Shown in pieces: positions 7,925 through 18,995 of a DNA stretch of 64,000 bases (positions within the stretch are counted from its first letter, which is position 1; each line of letters begins with the position of its first letter). Source of the stretch: Pseudomonas graminis (GTDB taxonomy: Bacteria > Pseudomonadota > Gammaproteobacteria > Pseudomonadales > Pseudomonadaceae); assembly GCF_002093745.1 (NCBI RefSeq), contig NZ_MTSB01000003.1, positions 186,001 through 250,000 of the forward strand. The letters run 5' to 3'. Position numbers and translations under genes: made by a program. The notes under the pieces are model-generated. The model was given only the letters and a program-made list of their open reading frames with translations. It made no database searches and was not told where the DNA came from.

Positions 7925-9490
7925 ATGAACGAAGTATCGGCCCAACTTGCACTTTCAGCAACGAGTAAACGTGCATTCACACCCCCCTCCTTTGCGACAC
8001 AGAGGCAACTGTTGATCATTGTCGAGCGGCTTGAAGACTGGGCATCCTACTTCCCCAGCGAAGACTTGATCAGCGCGCAGGATTACCTGGAAAAACCGCT
8101 GAAGGCCACGCCTGGCAAGCGTGTGCAGGTCATCAACCTGTGCCGGAGTTACAAGTACCTCGGCCACGGCTATTACTGCTCGCTGCTGGCCGAGGCGCGG
8201 CAACACAATGTCATTCCGTCGGTCAAGACCATCAGTGAGCTGACCCGAAAGTCACTCTACGGCCTGGCGCTGGACGACCTCGACAAGTTGCTGGAAACGG
8301 CACTTCGGGACCACCCCTATGACGACACCGAAGGCTTTACGCTGACCCTGTATTTCGGCCAGACCACACTTGAACCGTTGAAAGATCTGGCCCGCCAGTT
8401 GTTTGAAGCCTTCCCCTGCCCGATCCTCATGGTCGAGTTTCGCAAGCGTGACAACTGGCACATCGCAGGCATCAAGGCCGGCGCCCTGCCGCGCTTGCGC
8501 GATGATCAGCAGGATGAGTTTGCCACTGCGCTGGACGGTTTCAGTCGCAAGATCTGGCGACAGCCCAGTTCGCGTCGCATGGCGCGCTATGACCTGGCGA
8601 TTCTCCATGACCCGCAAGAGCAACTGCCGCCCTCCAACGCCGAGGCACTGGCCAGCTTCATTCGCGTCGGTCAGCGCTTAGGCATTGATGTCGAGCTGAT
8701 CGAGAAGAAGGATTACGCGCGCCTGGCCGAGTACGACGCACTCTTGATTCGTGAAACGACCAGCGTCGACAACCACACTTACCGGTTCGCCAAAAAGGCC
8801 GAAAGCGAGGGCCTGGTGGTCATGGATGACCCCACGTCAATTCTGCGCTGCACCAACAAGGTGTACCTGACCGACCTGCTTAAAAGCCATGACCTGGGCA
8901 TGCCTCGAACAGAAATCCTCTACAAGGATCGCCCTGAGGAGCTGCAACACGTTGCGACGCGACTGGGCTTCCCGCTGGTGCTGAAAATCCCTGACGGCTG
9001 CTTCTCCAGAGGCGTGATCAAGGTCAGCACGGCCGAGGAAATGCACACCGCCACCGCCCAGTTGTTCGAACACTCTGTGTTGTTGTTGGCGCAGGAGTTT
9101 TTCTACACCGAATACGACTGGCGTATCGGCATTCTCAATCGCAAACCGATCTTCGCCTGCCAGTACTTCATGTCCAAGGGCCATTGGCAGATCTACAACC
9201 ACAAGGCGATAGGGGCCGAGGTGATTGGCGAGTGCCGGACGCTGGCGGTACACGAAGCCCCGCGAGCCGTGGTCGAACTGGCGCTCAAGACCGCCAACCT
9301 GATCGGTGACGGGCTGTACGGCGTGGATTTGAAACAGTCCGGCGACCAGGTGGTGGTGATCGAGGTCAACGACAACCCGAACCTGGATGCCGGTATTGAA
9401 GACGCGTACCTGCAGGACGACCTGTACAGCCTGGTGCTGGAAGAATTCATTCGTCGCCTGGAACTCAAACGCCTCGGTCAGGCATGGTGA
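7925..9490 (+). CDS. RimK-like ATP-grasp protein with RLAN N-terminal domain
   Basis: The protein has 521 residues from ATG 7925; an in-frame ATG at 7904 is an alternative, and neither has a strong ribosome binding site. Open frame upstream of 7904 lies opposite the GNAT-C39 gene and is not coding. The N-terminal half (RVQVINLCRSYKYLGHGYYC) matches the RimK-like ATP-grasp N-terminal (RLAN) domain. The C-terminal half is an ATP-grasp fold: LVLKIPDGCFSRGV for the nucleotide loop, QEFFYTEYDWRIG, and the Mg-binding EVNDNPNLDAGIE. RimK-type enzymes join amino acids through carboxyl phosphates. It is followed after 4 bp by a CorA/ZntB-like gene. Confidence 0.85.
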   Translation: MNEVSAQLALSATSKRAFTPPSFATQRQLLIIVERLEDWASYFPSEDLISAQDYLEKPLKATPGKRVQVINLCRSYKYLGHGYYCSLLAEARQHNVIPSVKTISELTRKSLYGLALDDLDKLLETALRDHPYDDTEGFTLTLYFGQTTLEPLKDLARQLFEAFPCPILMVEFRKRDNWHIAGIKAGALPRLRDDQQDEFATALDGFSRKIWRQPSSRRMARYDLAILHDPQEQLPPSNAEALASFIRVGQRLGIDVELIEKKDYARLAEYDALLIRETTSVDNHTYRFAKKAESEGLVVMDDPTSILRCTNKVYLTDLLKSHDLGMPRTEILYKDRPEELQHVATRLGFPLVLKIPDGCFSRGVIKVSTAEEMHTATAQLFEHSVLLLAQEFFYTEYDWRIGILNRKPIFACQYFMSKGHWQIYNHKAIGAEVIGECRTLAVHEAPRAVVELALKTANLIGDGLYGVDLKQSGDQVVVIEVNDNPNLDAGIEDAYLQDDLYSLVLEEFIRRLELKRLGQAW

Positions 9491-9494
9491 GACG

Positions 9495-10424
9495 ATGATT
9501 CAAGGTCTGGAACTCAATGACGGTCGGTTGCAAGCCTGTAACCCGCAGAAGGCGCAGGTTCTGTGGTTCAGCAAACCCGACGCTGGCGAGCGCAGGTTGT
9601 TGCTGGAGCAGTTTCACCTTGATGAGCATGCAGTAGCGTCGGCACTCGACCCGGACGAAATATCACGCATCGAGTTTCACCCCGATGCGTTGTTTGTGAT
9701 CTGGAAACGTCCTGAAAACTACTCGGGCAAGGACAGCTTTTCGTTCGACGTCTCGTCGTTTGGCGTGCTGCTGAGTCAGGATCAGCTGGTCTTGATCTGT
9801 GGTGATGACCAGCCATTGAGTACGCTCGGGACCCATCGTCCACTGAACCAGCCGCTGGATATCCTGCTGGAGTTGCTGTTCAACAACATTCACCACTACC
9901 TGGGCCATCTGAAGGTCATCAAGATGGTCGCCCGGGAACTGCAGCAGAAATTCAATTCCTCGCTGGAAAACCGCCACCTGGTGCAGATGTTCAACCTCAG
10001 CGAAAGCCTGGTCTATTACATCAACGCCATCCACAGCAACGGCGCGGTGCTGACACGCCTGCGCAATCATGCGCAGGGCAAACAATACGCTGCCGCCAGC
10101 CTCGCGCTGATCGACGACATGATCATCGAGAACGACCAGTGCTACAAACAGGCGGAAATCTATTCCACCGTGTTCGCCGGCTTGATGGACGCCCGGGGCA
10201 ATCTGGTCAACAACAGCACTAACACCCTGCTGCGCAAACTGACGTTGATCAACGTGGTGTTTCTGCCCCTGAACCTGATTGCCGGGATCGGCGGCATGTC
10301 CGAATTCAGCATGATGACCGCCCCATTGCACTGGTGGGTCTCCTACCCGGCCTTGTTGTTGGCCATGTTGGGCATGGGAGCGGTGATGGTCTGGGGGCTG
10401 CGCAAAATGGCCCGCTCGTCCTGA
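9495..10424 (+). CDS. CorA/ZntB-family divalent metal transporter
   Basis: The protein has 309 residues from ATG 9495, 4 bp after the RimK-like stop; earlier in-frame starts overlap that gene. The long N-terminal cytoplasmic domain ends in the helix IYSTVFAGLMDARGNLVNNS, followed by two C-terminal membrane segments (about 255-275 and 283-303). Between them the family signature, GMN in CorA and GVN in ZntB, reads GMS (IAGIGGMSEF). These proteins form pentameric Mg2+ or Zn2+ channels in the inner membrane; the altered signature leaves ion selectivity open. Close coupling with an ATP-grasp enzyme, which needs Mg2+, is suggestive but unproven. Confidence 0.82.
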   Translation: MIQGLELNDGRLQACNPQKAQVLWFSKPDAGERRLLLEQFHLDEHAVASALDPDEISRIEFHPDALFVIWKRPENYSGKDSFSFDVSSFGVLLSQDQLVLICGDDQPLSTLGTHRPLNQPLDILLELLFNNIHHYLGHLKVIKMVARELQQKFNSSLENRHLVQMFNLSESLVYYINAIHSNGAVLTRLRNHAQGKQYAAASLALIDDMIIENDQCYKQAEIYSTVFAGLMDARGNLVNNSTNTLLRKLTLINVVFLPLNLIAGIGGMSEFSMMTAPLHWWVSYPALLLAMLGMGAVMVWGLRKMARSS

Positions 10425-10428
10425 GCGG

Positions 10429-11280
10429 TTACTTTTCCCAATCGGCCCTGGCAATCTTCAAGCCGTGCAGACCGTCATACGCCGCCCGCTCGGGAGACTG
10501 CCAGCCGTCCAGCAGCGCGGCGTCGAGGTCATAGATCTCGACGCCCAGCGGTCGGCAGACACTCAGCGGGTCTTGCGCCTCTGGTCCCCACATTGGCAGT
10601 GACAGGTCACCACCCGGGCAGGTCGACAAGGCGCACAGCAGGTCGATTTCCGCGAAAAACTCCAGATAATCGCCTTTTTGCGCCGGGCAGGCCTTCATGA
10701 AATACAGGTCGTCATGGTTCAGGCCGGTGCATTGAAAGATATTCAGCACGTCATGCACATCAAACTCGGTCAGACCGTGCGGCAGCACCGCGCGAGTCAG
10801 GTTCGAGTGACAGTGATGATGAAAGTCTTCGCCGGTCAGCATCTTGTTGATGTACGGGTCGCAGCGCGTGCCCAGCAAGTCATGCAGGCGCCCACCGTGT
10901 TCGTCGATGCCATAACTGGCGAGGCTGTCATCGGTGATGGTGACCAGTGGCCGCAAGAACGGCAGGTTCGACCACAACCGGTCATGGGTGCTGACATGCG
11001 CGCCCTGTAACTGACGCGTACGCGCCGCCCACAGCCGTTCGCGAGTGTCGTGGGCATTCCACACGTTGAAATCCCCCACTTGCGGCCCCACCGGTGTGGT
11101 CACTCGAAACACCTGCCCCGCCTTGACCTTCCAGGCGCGCCCGGTGCGAATCGGCACGTCGAACTGTTCGACCAGCGTGCGCTGCTGCGCATTCGTACGG
11201 ATGCGCTCGTAGAAGGCCGTGTCCACGCGCAGCGCTGCGCCTTTGCTGACCTGGTAAGCGGCCGGGTAGTCTTTGTACAT
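10429..11280 (-). CDS. DUF1989 (urea carboxylase-associated) family protein
   Basis: The protein has 283 residues from ATG 11280. A longer reading from 11367 would run into dnaE2, and its extra residues do not resemble the family. The DUF1989 fold is recognisable from GRAWKVKAGQVFRV, GPQVGDFNVW, CDPYINKML, a His/Cys-rich stretch FHHHCHSNLTRA and NIFQCTGL. Relatives sit next to urea carboxylase or ethanolamine genes, but none is present here, so the role is unknown. It lies 61 bp downstream of dnaE2 on the same strand, so read-through from the SOS cassette is possible. It converges on the CorA-like gene. Confidence 0.75.
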   Translation of the reverse strand: MYKDYPAAYQVSKGAALRVDTAFYERIRTNAQQRTLVEQFDVPIRTGRAWKVKAGQVFRVTTPVGPQVGDFNVWNAHDTRERLWAARTRQLQGAHVSTHDRLWSNLPFLRPLVTITDDSLASYGIDEHGGRLHDLLGTRCDPYINKMLTGEDFHHHCHSNLTRAVLPHGLTEFDVHDVLNIFQCTGLNHDDLYFMKACPAQKGDYLEFFAEIDLLCALSTCPGGDLSLPMWGPEAQDPLSVCRPLGVEIYDLDAALLDGWQSPERAAYDGLHGLKIARADWEK

Positions 11281-11341
11281 TCGGGGGCTTCTCGTTGGCG
11301 GGGTGTACCGATTATTGCTGCAAATTGCAGGCCTGATCGGA

Positions 11342-14300
11342 TCACTGAAAATCCCGACTCCGCACATCCAGCCCGGTCAATAACGGCGTCAGGTCATACA
11401 GGCGCTGGGCGATCAGGTGGCGTACGCCGCTTTTCGACTCCAGCCGCCCGAACACCTGCAGCAACTGCGAACCGACCAGCACTTTGCGCTGGCGCTCGGC
11501 CAGGTCGCGCCAGACCACCACGTTGACCATGCCGAATTCGTCTTCCAGCGTCACGAAGGTCACACCGCTGGCGGTGCCGGGCCGTTGGCGGCCGATGACC
11601 AGTCCGGCCAGGCTGAGGGTTCGGTCGTTTTCGAGGGTCAGCAGGTCTTGCGAACTGCGAAAGCGTTTGGCGGCCAGTTGGCGCCGCAGCAGTGCCAAGG
11701 GATGCGGGCCGAGGGTGGTCCCCAGCGACGCGTAGTCGGCCATCAGGTCTTCGGCCACTGTTGGCAGCGGCAGTGTCACCTGGACCTCCTCACTGGTCAG
11801 CTCATCGAACAACGGGCGCTGGGCTTCAACCCCGGCCACTTCCCAACGCGCCCGATGCCGATGGCCGATCAGGCCACGCAAGGCCCCGGCATCCGCCAGT
11901 GCTTCGGCGGCGCGAGAGTCCAGACCGGCGCGCTGCGTGAGGTCGGTGGCATCGGTAAATGGCCGTGTCGAGCGAGCCGCCTCGATGCGCAGCGCATCTT
12001 CTTCACGAAAGCTGCGCAGCATGCGCAGCCCGAGGCGAATCGCCAGATTGCGCGTGCTGTCAGGATGGTCAACCGGTTCCAGCGTGCAATCCCAGTGGCT
12101 GTAGCGCACATCCACCGGGCGAATGTCGATGTGATGGCGGCGCGCATCCTGCAACAGTTGATCCGGGTTGTAAAAGCCCATCGGCCAACTGTTGATCAAC
12201 GCACAGGTGAACGCTGCCGGTTCGTGGCATTTGAGCCAGCAACTGGCGTAGGTCAGCAAGGCAAAACTGGCGGCATGGGATTCAGGAAAGCCGTAACTGC
12301 CGAACCCCTTGATCTGCTCGAAGATGCGGTCGGCAAAATCCGCTTCGTAGCCATTTTCCAGCATGCCGCTGCGCAGACGCTCGCGATGCGGGTCCAGCCC
12401 GCCATGACGCTTCCAGGCCGCCATTGCACGACGCAACTGGTCCGCCTCGCCGGGGGAGTAATCAGCAGCGATGATCGCCACTTCCATGACCTGCTCCTGA
12501 AACAACGGCACGCCCAGGGTGCGCTCAAAGACACTTTTCAGTTTGGGCGGATAGGTAATGGCCTCTTCACCATTGCGCCGACGCAGGTACGGATGAACCA
12601 TGTCGCCCTGAATCGGCCCAGGCCGAACGATGGCGACTTCGATCACCAGATCGTAAAACTTCTCCGGCCTGAGGCGCGGCAGCATGGCCATCTGCGCACG
12701 GGATTCGATCTGAAACACACCGAGGGTGTCGGCGCGGCTGATCATTTCGTAGGTTTTTGGGTCATCACCCGACATGTCTGCCAATGTCCACTGCTTGCCC
12801 CGGTGCAGATGCACCAGGTCAAACGTTCTGCGCAGTGCGCTGAGCATGCCCAGGGCGAGGATGTCGACTTTCAGCAGGCCGACCAGGTCCAGATCGTCCT
12901 TGTCCCACTGGATGATGGTGCGGTCAGCCATCGCGGCGTTTTCGACCGGCACCAGTGTGTCCAGCGGATGCTCGGAAATCACGAAACCACCCGGATGCTG
13001 CGACAGGTGCCGGGGGAAACCGATCAGTTCGCCGGTCAGGGCCAGCACGCGCTTGAGAATAGGTGTTTCAGCATCGAATCCGTATTCGCGCAGGCGTTCG
13101 GGCGACGGCAGCGCGTCACTCCAGCGACTGAACGCCTCGGCCAAGGCGTTGATCTGGTCTGGTGGCAAGCCCAGCACCTTGGCCACGTCAAGCAGTGCGC
13201 CGGAACCGTGATAGGTGCTGGCCACCGCAGTCAGCGCCGCCCTGCCCCGGCCGTAGCGCCGGAATATGTACTGGATGACTTCTTCGCGGCGGTCATGCTC
13301 GAAATCCACGTCGATGTCCGGTGGCTCGTCGCGCTCTTTGGAAATAAAGCGTTCGAACAGCAGGTTGCTCTTTTCCGGGTTCAGCTCGGTGATCCCCAGC
13401 GCGTAACAAACCGCCGAGTTGGCCGCTGACCCACGGCCCTGACAGAGGATATGCTGGCTGCGGGCAAACTCGACGATGTCATGGACCGTCAGAAAATAGC
13501 TGTCGAACTTCTTTTCCGTGATCAGGGCCAGTTCCTTCTCGACCTGCGCCCGCCCCGCCACACTTAAACCTGTCGGCCAACGCCTGCGAATGCCGCGCTC
13601 GGTCAGTTCGCGCAACCAGGACGAGGGCGTCTGGCCTTTGGGGACCAGTTCATGGGGGTATTCGTACTTCAATTGTTCAAAATCGAATGTGCAGCGCCGG
13701 GCAATGCGCGCCGATTCGGCCAGCAGCCAGTCCGGGTAATGCTCGGCCAGCGCCTCCAGTGGACGTAGATGGCGCTCGCCATTGGCAAACAGCAGATGCC
13801 CGGCCTCGGCCACCGTGGTGTGATGGCGGATGGCAGTCATGGTGTCCTGCAGCGCTCGCCGCCCACGGGCGTGCATATGCACGTCACCGCTGGCCACTGC
13901 CGGGATGCCCAGCCTCTGCGCCAGCGTCAGCAGGTCGGCCAGACGCTGGTCATCATCGGCACCGCGATGCAGTTCTACGCCAAGCCACAGCCGCTCGGCA
14001 AAATGCCCGCGCAGCCAGTTGCCCTGCGCCAGACAGGCCTGAGCATCATCCGCGATGTCCGGCAGCCAGATGGCCAGCAAACCGTCCAGCGACAGGTCGA
14101 AATCTTCACGCAGCAGCCGGTACTCGCCCTTTCTGGCTCTCCGCCGCGCTGCCGTGATCAACTTGCACAGTGCTTCATACCCCGTCTTGTTCTCCACCAG
14201 AAGAACCATTTTCGGGCCATGCTCGATGTGCATTTCGCTGCCGACGATCAGCGGCAATCCGGTGTCTTTCGACGCCTGCCAGGCGCGGACGATGCCTGCC

Positions 14301-14437
14301 AAGGTGCATTCATCGGTGATCGCCAGCGCCGTATACCCGTGGCGCAAGGCGCGTTCGAACAGTTCACGGGCGCTTGAGGCACCGCGCTGAAAGCTGAAGT
14401 TGGACAGGCAATGCAGCTCGGCGTAATCCGTCGTCAT
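11342..14437 (-). CDS. dnaE2: Error-prone DNA polymerase DnaE2
   Basis: The protein has 1031 residues, a C-family (PolIII alpha-like) polymerase. It begins with a PHP domain ([18 protein letters not shown]) and carries the catalytic aspartates in [13 protein letters not shown] near residue 390. Helix-hairpin-helix and OB-fold regions are in the last 200 residues. The start at 14437 overlaps the imuB stop by ATGA and removes eight non-family residues of the longer reading. DnaE2 carries out damage-induced mutagenic translesion synthesis together with ImuA and ImuB. It is the last gene of the lexA2-imuA-imuB-dnaE2 cassette, so SOS control through LexA2 is expected. Confidence 0.93.
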   Translation of the reverse strand: MTTDYAELHCLSNFSFQRGASSARELFERALRHGYTALAITDECTLAGIVRAWQASKDTGLPLIVGSEMHIEHGPKMVLLVENKTGYEALCKLITAARRRARKGEYRLLREDFDLSLDGLLAIWLPDIADDAQACLAQGNWLRGHFAERLWLGVELHRGADDDQRLADLLTLAQRLGIPAVASGDVHMHARGRRALQDTMTAIRHHTTVAEAGHLLFANGERHLRPLEALAEHYPDWLLAESARIARRCTFDFEQLKYEYPHELVPKGQTPSSWLRELTERGIRRRWPTGLSVAGRAQVEKELALITEKKFDSYFLTVHDIVEFARSQHILCQGRGSAANSAVCYALGITELNPEKSNLLFERFISKERDEPPDIDVDFEHDRREEVIQYIFRRYGRGRAALTAVASTYHGSGALLDVAKVLGLPPDQINALAEAFSRWSDALPSPERLREYGFDAETPILKRVLALTGELIGFPRHLSQHPGGFVISEHPLDTLVPVENAAMADRTIIQWDKDDLDLVGLLKVDILALGMLSALRRTFDLVHLHRGKQWTLADMSGDDPKTYEMISRADTLGVFQIESRAQMAMLPRLRPEKFYDLVIEVAIVRPGPIQGDMVHPYLRRRNGEEAITYPPKLKSVFERTLGVPLFQEQVMEVAIIAADYSPGEADQLRRAMAAWKRHGGLDPHRERLRSGMLENGYEADFADRIFEQIKGFGSYGFPESHAASFALLTYASCWLKCHEPAAFTCALINSWPMGFYNPDQLLQDARRHHIDIRPVDVRYSHWDCTLEPVDHPDSTRNLAIRLGLRMLRSFREEDALRIEAARSTRPFTDATDLTQRAGLDSRAAEALADAGALRGLIGHRHRARWEVAGVEAQRPLFDELTSEEVQVTLPLPTVAEDLMADYASLGTTLGPHPLALLRRQLAAKRFRSSQDLLTLENDRTLSLAGLVIGRQRPGTASGVTFVTLEDEFGMVNVVVWRDLAERQRKVLVGSQLLQVFGRLESKSGVRHLIAQRLYDLTPLLTGLDVRSRDFQ

Positions 14438-15849
14438 GCGAACCAGCCATGCAGCAGCCATTCGCCCTGCTCGCCAACGCGGCGATAGGCCCAGGCGCGC
14501 TGGCCACTGGCGGTTTCGACCAGGTAGTAGTCACGACGCACATCGCCACCGTCCCACCAGCCGGACTCGATTCGCTCAGGCCCTGCAATGATGCGCGTCG
14601 CGTGAACCGGCAACGGCTGCGGCTCCCGCAGCAGCCAGCCAGGGCGCGTCCCCCCCTGCGCTGGCAAGACCGGTTTGCGGGTACTCTGCGGCTGCCAGGC
14701 ACATTCGGGGCGGTGGTCGGCCTGAGCGCGCAGGCCATTGACCGATTCGTCACCGAGCCGCGCACGCAGGCGTTCGCGCAGTTGCTCCCAAGGCAGGGTC
14801 TGCTGTACACGTTCATCGAACAGCTCACGGTGCGCCGGCACAAAGTCCGGCAAGTCGCGGGCCTGCAAGCGCACCGCACGTACCGGCGAGGCCACCACTG
14901 CCTGTTCCAGCCTGCCGCGAGCCAGTTCGAAGAGCATTGATGAATCACGTTCGGCACTGAGCAACCCGACCGGAACCACGGTCTCCGGGCCATCGACATG
15001 TTCCAGATGCAGGGCGAACCGTTGCACGCCGCTGTCACGTCCGGCCAGAAACAAAGCCAGATCGGCAATCAGGCGCTTGAGGGGGAACAACAGGGCCTGA
15101 TGCGATTCGACGTCGAAATTCAGCTCGATACGCACATCGAAAAAGTCAGGTGGCGTGTAGCACTCCAGCGCCACCGGCCGTTCGCCGAGCAAGGTGTCGA
15201 GGTGTTGCAAAACGCTGGCCGGAAAACGCCGCGCCAGGGTATTGCGCGGCAAAGCCAGCACCTGTCGCAGGTTGCGCAGGCCCATACGCGTCAGGGCGGT
15301 GGCCACCTCACGGCTCAGCCCGATGCGCTCCAGTGGCATCTGTTCCAGGGTGCGGCGCAGTTCATGCGGGCAATCAATGCTCAGTCCGTCGTGCATGTTG
15401 GCCAGCATTCGCGCCGCTATCGGGTTGGGCGCCACCACGATGCGATGCCGAAAGCCCTGGGTGGTCAGCTCTTCACGCAGGCGCGCCTCGAACACCGGCC
15501 ACGGCCCGAACAGCTTGAGGCTGGATTCGATTTCCATCAGCAGCACCCGAGGGTATGTGAGGCTGACACTGGAACTGAAGCCATACGCCCAGGCGGCAAG
15601 CAACTGTTGCAACCGCTCGGTGTCATCGGGGTCATGCACGACTGTCGCAACGTTCGGGACCAGCGCGTGCGCGGCCGTCAATGACTGCCCGGCCCTCAGC
15701 CCCAACGCCCGCGCAGCCGGGTTGACGGTTTGCAGGATGCGGCGATGCGCACTGCCACTGATCAGCGCCAGCGGTGCATCAGGGTCGCTGCAACGGCGCA
15801 TGACGCCGTCGAGCGCCAGTTGCGGCAACAAGACACAGGCCCAAAGCAT
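14434..15849 (-). CDS. imuB: ImuB, Y-family polymerase-like mutagenesis protein
   Basis: The protein has 471 residues from ATG 15849 ([16 protein letters not shown]); the longer reading upstream overlaps imuA and is not family-like. It resembles Y-family polymerases but the N-terminal residues where DinB has its catalytic acids read [12 protein letters not shown], so polymerase activity is not expected. Known ImuB proteins bind the beta clamp and recruit DnaE2. It lies 7 bp after imuA and overlaps dnaE2 by 4 bp, which suggests coupled translation at fixed ratios. Context and length agree fully with the cassette. Confidence 0.92.
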   Translation of the reverse strand: MLWACVLLPQLALDGVMRRCSDPDAPLALISGSAHRRILQTVNPAARALGLRAGQSLTAAHALVPNVATVVHDPDDTERLQQLLAAWAYGFSSSVSLTYPRVLLMEIESSLKLFGPWPVFEARLREELTTQGFRHRIVVAPNPIAARMLANMHDGLSIDCPHELRRTLEQMPLERIGLSREVATALTRMGLRNLRQVLALPRNTLARRFPASVLQHLDTLLGERPVALECYTPPDFFDVRIELNFDVESHQALLFPLKRLIADLALFLAGRDSGVQRFALHLEHVDGPETVVPVGLLSAERDSSMLFELARGRLEQAVVASPVRAVRLQARDLPDFVPAHRELFDERVQQTLPWEQLRERLRARLGDESVNGLRAQADHRPECAWQPQSTRKPVLPAQGGTRPGWLLREPQPLPVHATRIIAGPERIESGWWDGGDVRRDYYLVETASGQRAWAYRRVGEQGEWLLHGWFA

Positions 15850-15856
15850 AAGAACC

Positions 15857-16480
15857 TCAAGCGTCGGTCGAAAACGGGATGGGAAAAGGCGGCGCAAGAC
15901 CGCCCCGGCACTTGAGCACCCGCACTTGTGCGGGCCGGGTATCGACAGCGATCCGCAGTGCGGCTGGTGAAGGGTTGGCCGCCGCCTGCTGAGGGCGGCA
16001 GGCAAAGGCCAGGGTCTGCCCGGTTTCGGCGGCGACCTGCAAGCGCCGCAATGCGCGGTCATCGACCATGCCGGGCCAGCACACTACCGCGCCACAACTG
16101 CCGGAACGCAGGCATTGCTCGGCGGCCCACAGGGCATCGCGGCTTCCGGCCTCGATCACCACCAGATGACGCAGGTCGACCCCGGCGGCCAGCCAGGCTT
16201 GCGGATAGGGAATGTAAGGCGGTGCGACCAGCACGATGCGTTCACCGAGACCCGAGAGCCGCGCCAGACTTGGCCACAGCAGGCGCAATTCACCACTGCC
16301 ATTGGCCGGAATGAGGATTTCGGTCAATGCCGAAGCAGGCCAGCCGCCGGTGGGCAACGCGCTGTCCAGGGCCGCATGACCACTGGGGTGCGGGCTGCCC
16401 TGAGGCGCGCTCTGCTGACGCCCCTTCCAGACCCTGCGCTCGTCCAGCAAGGCATCGAGGCTGACGACGGCGCCCATCAT
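15857..16480 (-). CDS. imuA: ImuA, RecA-like cell division/mutagenesis protein
   Basis: The protein has 207 residues. It is a RecA/SulA-related protein of the ImuA family, with GGWPASALTEIL near the N-terminus and central RecA-fold strands (GERIVLVAPPYIPYPQAW, HLVVIEAGSRDALWAAEQ). There is no clear Walker A, as in the SulA-like Pseudomonas members. It is needed with ImuB and DnaE2 for induced mutagenesis in relatives. Two adjacent ATG codons are available (16480 and 16477). The first overlaps the lexA2 stop as ATGA and is chosen for that reason. Confidence 0.88.
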   Translation of the reverse strand: MMGAVVSLDALLDERRVWKGRQQSAPQGSPHPSGHAALDSALPTGGWPASALTEILIPANGSGELRLLWPSLARLSGLGERIVLVAPPYIPYPQAWLAAGVDLRHLVVIEAGSRDALWAAEQCLRSGSCGAVVCWPGMVDDRALRRLQVAAETGQTLAFACRPQQAAANPSPAALRIAVDTRPAQVRVLKCRGGLAPPFPIPFSTDA

Positions 16481-17094
16481 TCGCGCCGGACCAGCCCGCA
16501 GAACACGCCTTCGATGGCGAACTCCTGATCAGGCGTGACGATGATCGGCTGGTAGGCCGGGTTGCGCGGCAACAGGTGTAACTGATCACCTCGATGTTGC
16601 AGGCGCTTGATGGTGACTTCGCCGTCCAGACGGGCGACGATGATCTGTCCGTCACTGGCCTGCGGGTTGCGATGCACGCCGACCAGATCTCCGTCGAGAA
16701 TGCCGTCCTCGATCATCGAGTCGCCCTGCACGCGCAACAGATAGTCCGGCACGCGGGTGAACGTGCTGCGATCCAGGTGCAACGTGGTGTGTATGTCCAG
16801 ATCCGGCCCGATAGGTGCGCCTGCCGCAACACGGCCCAGCACGGGTATTTCCAGCAATTCGGGACGCAGTTCGGTGTTCAGCAGCCGTATGCCGCGTGCC
16901 TGGTGCGGCACAACCTCGATCAGACCGGCGTCCGTGAGGGCCACAATGTGCTTGCGCGCCACGCTGCGCGAAGCAAACCCGAAGGCTTCGGAGATTTCCG
17001 CCAGGCTCGGCGATTGCCCTTGCTGCGCGATGCGATCGCGGATGAAGGTAAGGATTGCGCTGCGACGGGGAGATAATAGGCTCATGGAGTACAT
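16477..17094 (-). CDS. lexA2: LexA2, SOS repressor of the mutagenesis cassette
   Basis: The protein has 205 residues. An N-terminal winged HTH (about 5-70) is followed by the S24 autoprotease domain: cleavage site Ala91-Gly92 in RVAAGAPIG, catalytic Ser126 in QGDSMIEDG and Lys163 in EVTIKRL. All residues for self-cleavage are intact. The start at 17094 is preceded by AAAAGAG with 5 nt spacing; the internal ATG at 17085 lacks a ribosome binding site. The operator at 17089-17100 covers the start codon, so the protein should repress its own operon tightly. In P. putida this second LexA controls mainly its own operon. Confidence 0.92.
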   Translation of the reverse strand: MYSMSLLSPRRSAILTFIRDRIAQQGQSPSLAEISEAFGFASRSVARKHIVALTDAGLIEVVPHQARGIRLLNTELRPELLEIPVLGRVAAGAPIGPDLDIHTTLHLDRSTFTRVPDYLLRVQGDSMIEDGILDGDLVGVHRNPQASDGQIIVARLDGEVTIKRLQHRGDQLHLLPRNPAYQPIIVTPDQEFAIEGVFCGLVRRE

Positions 17095-17100
17095 TTGTAC
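17089..17100. promoter_or_regulatory. LexA2 operator (GTAC-N4-GTAC)
   Basis: GTACATTTGTAC is a perfect-armed site matching the GTAC-N4-GT(A/G)C type reported for LexA2 in Pseudomonas and distinct from the CTGT-N8-ACAG site of LexA1. On the coding strand it reads GTACAAATGTAC and contains the lexA2 ATG. Binding would also mask the ribosome binding site region on the DNA. Confidence 0.75.
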
Positions 17101-17296
17101 TCTTTTCGGTGTTTTGTGGCTAGCGCAGTTGGTCGGATGGGAGCGCAGGGATTGCATGGCCTTTGCCCGGAGGGCGTGGGGCAAGCAAGGGGATTATTCA
17201 GAATTTCCCAACAGTGAAATCACAATCACCCGGTTTATCGAGCCATTCAAAGGGCACAGACTCAACCGCTCTTTCAAAACGTCAGGAGCACTCATT

Positions 17297-18292
<996 letters not shown>

Positions 18293-18308
18293 CAAGCCCG
18301 GCCCGAGG

Positions 18309-18995
18309 TCAGGTCGTTGTAGGGCAAGCCACGGTGCCGTTGTTAAGGCCCTGTTTGTGATTCTTGTAATCCAGCGTGGCTTTGCCGTCGACCCACTTCA
18401 GGGTGACAACGACCACCGAATCGAAATCATCGCCTGTCCAGTCATCCACCAGATTGACCGGTTTGCCGGATGCCTCTTCAGCCACCTTGTTGATCAGTTC
18501 CGGCAGGTAGCCGTGTGACCAGGCGGTGTAGATGATGGCGTTATGGTACTTGTCACGCATCAACTCGTCGGCCAGGTCACTGGTGTCATTGGCACCGAAG
18601 TCGATATTGACTGGCAAGCCCAGCTTGATCGCGCTGGGTCCGACCGTCATCAAAGGCCGCACATAGCTGTAGGACAGATCTCCCTCGCCCTCTTCGACAT
18701 GCCGGCTCGGATTGGCGGCGAAGATGAAGTCAGCCTTGCCGAATTCTCTGGGGAGCACTTCCGACAGTTCTATGGCCCGGTTGAGACCCTGACAATTCAA
18801 TTGCCCCAACCCCATGGCCGGCTTTTCAGCATGACGAAGAAACACCAGTGTCTGCGTACCGTTCTTGGGTTCGGCATGCACACCTTTGCCGAGTGTGAAC
18901 AGCACCAGCGCAGAAGCCACGAGCAATGAAGGGAAAAAGAACCAGGCGATGCGGCGCTGAAGACGGGCGGTCAAAGGCATTTTTGGAATATTCAT
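18309..18995 (-). CDS. Histidine phosphatase family protein, membrane-anchored or secreted
   Basis: The protein has 228 residues from ATG 18995. After a basic N-terminus comes one hydrophobic segment (IAWFFFPSLLVASALVLFTL) that could be an uncleaved anchor or signal. The RHG-type phosphohistidine motif is FLRHAEKP, and the second catalytic His is in YTAWSHGYLPEL. The family includes phosphoglycerate mutase-like phosphatases. The substrate is unknown; location outside the cytoplasmic face is likely. It converges on the aldo/keto reductase with 16 bp between stops. The start is uncertain because no good ribosome binding site is present. Confidence 0.75.
   Translation of the reverse strand: MNIPKMPLTARLQRRIAWFFFPSLLVASALVLFTLGKGVHAEPKNGTQTLVFLRHAEKPAMGLGQLNCQGLNRAIELSEVLPREFGKADFIFAANPSRHVEEGEGDLSYSYVRPLMTVGPSAIKLGLPVNIDFGANDTSDLADELMRDKYHNAIIYTAWSHGYLPELINKVAEEASGKPVNLVDDWTGDDFDSVVVVTLKWVDGKATLDYKNHKQGLNNGTVACPTTT

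Noticed and set aside
11417..13429. 670-residue plus-strand open frame opposite dnaE2
   Set aside because: The opposite strand encodes a clear DnaE2 with catalytic motifs. The frame has no family features and is a by-product of GC-rich codon use.
16757..17296. Upstream extension of the aldo/keto reductase
   Set aside because: It is antisense to lexA2; the GTG at 17297 has an AGGAG and gives the family length.
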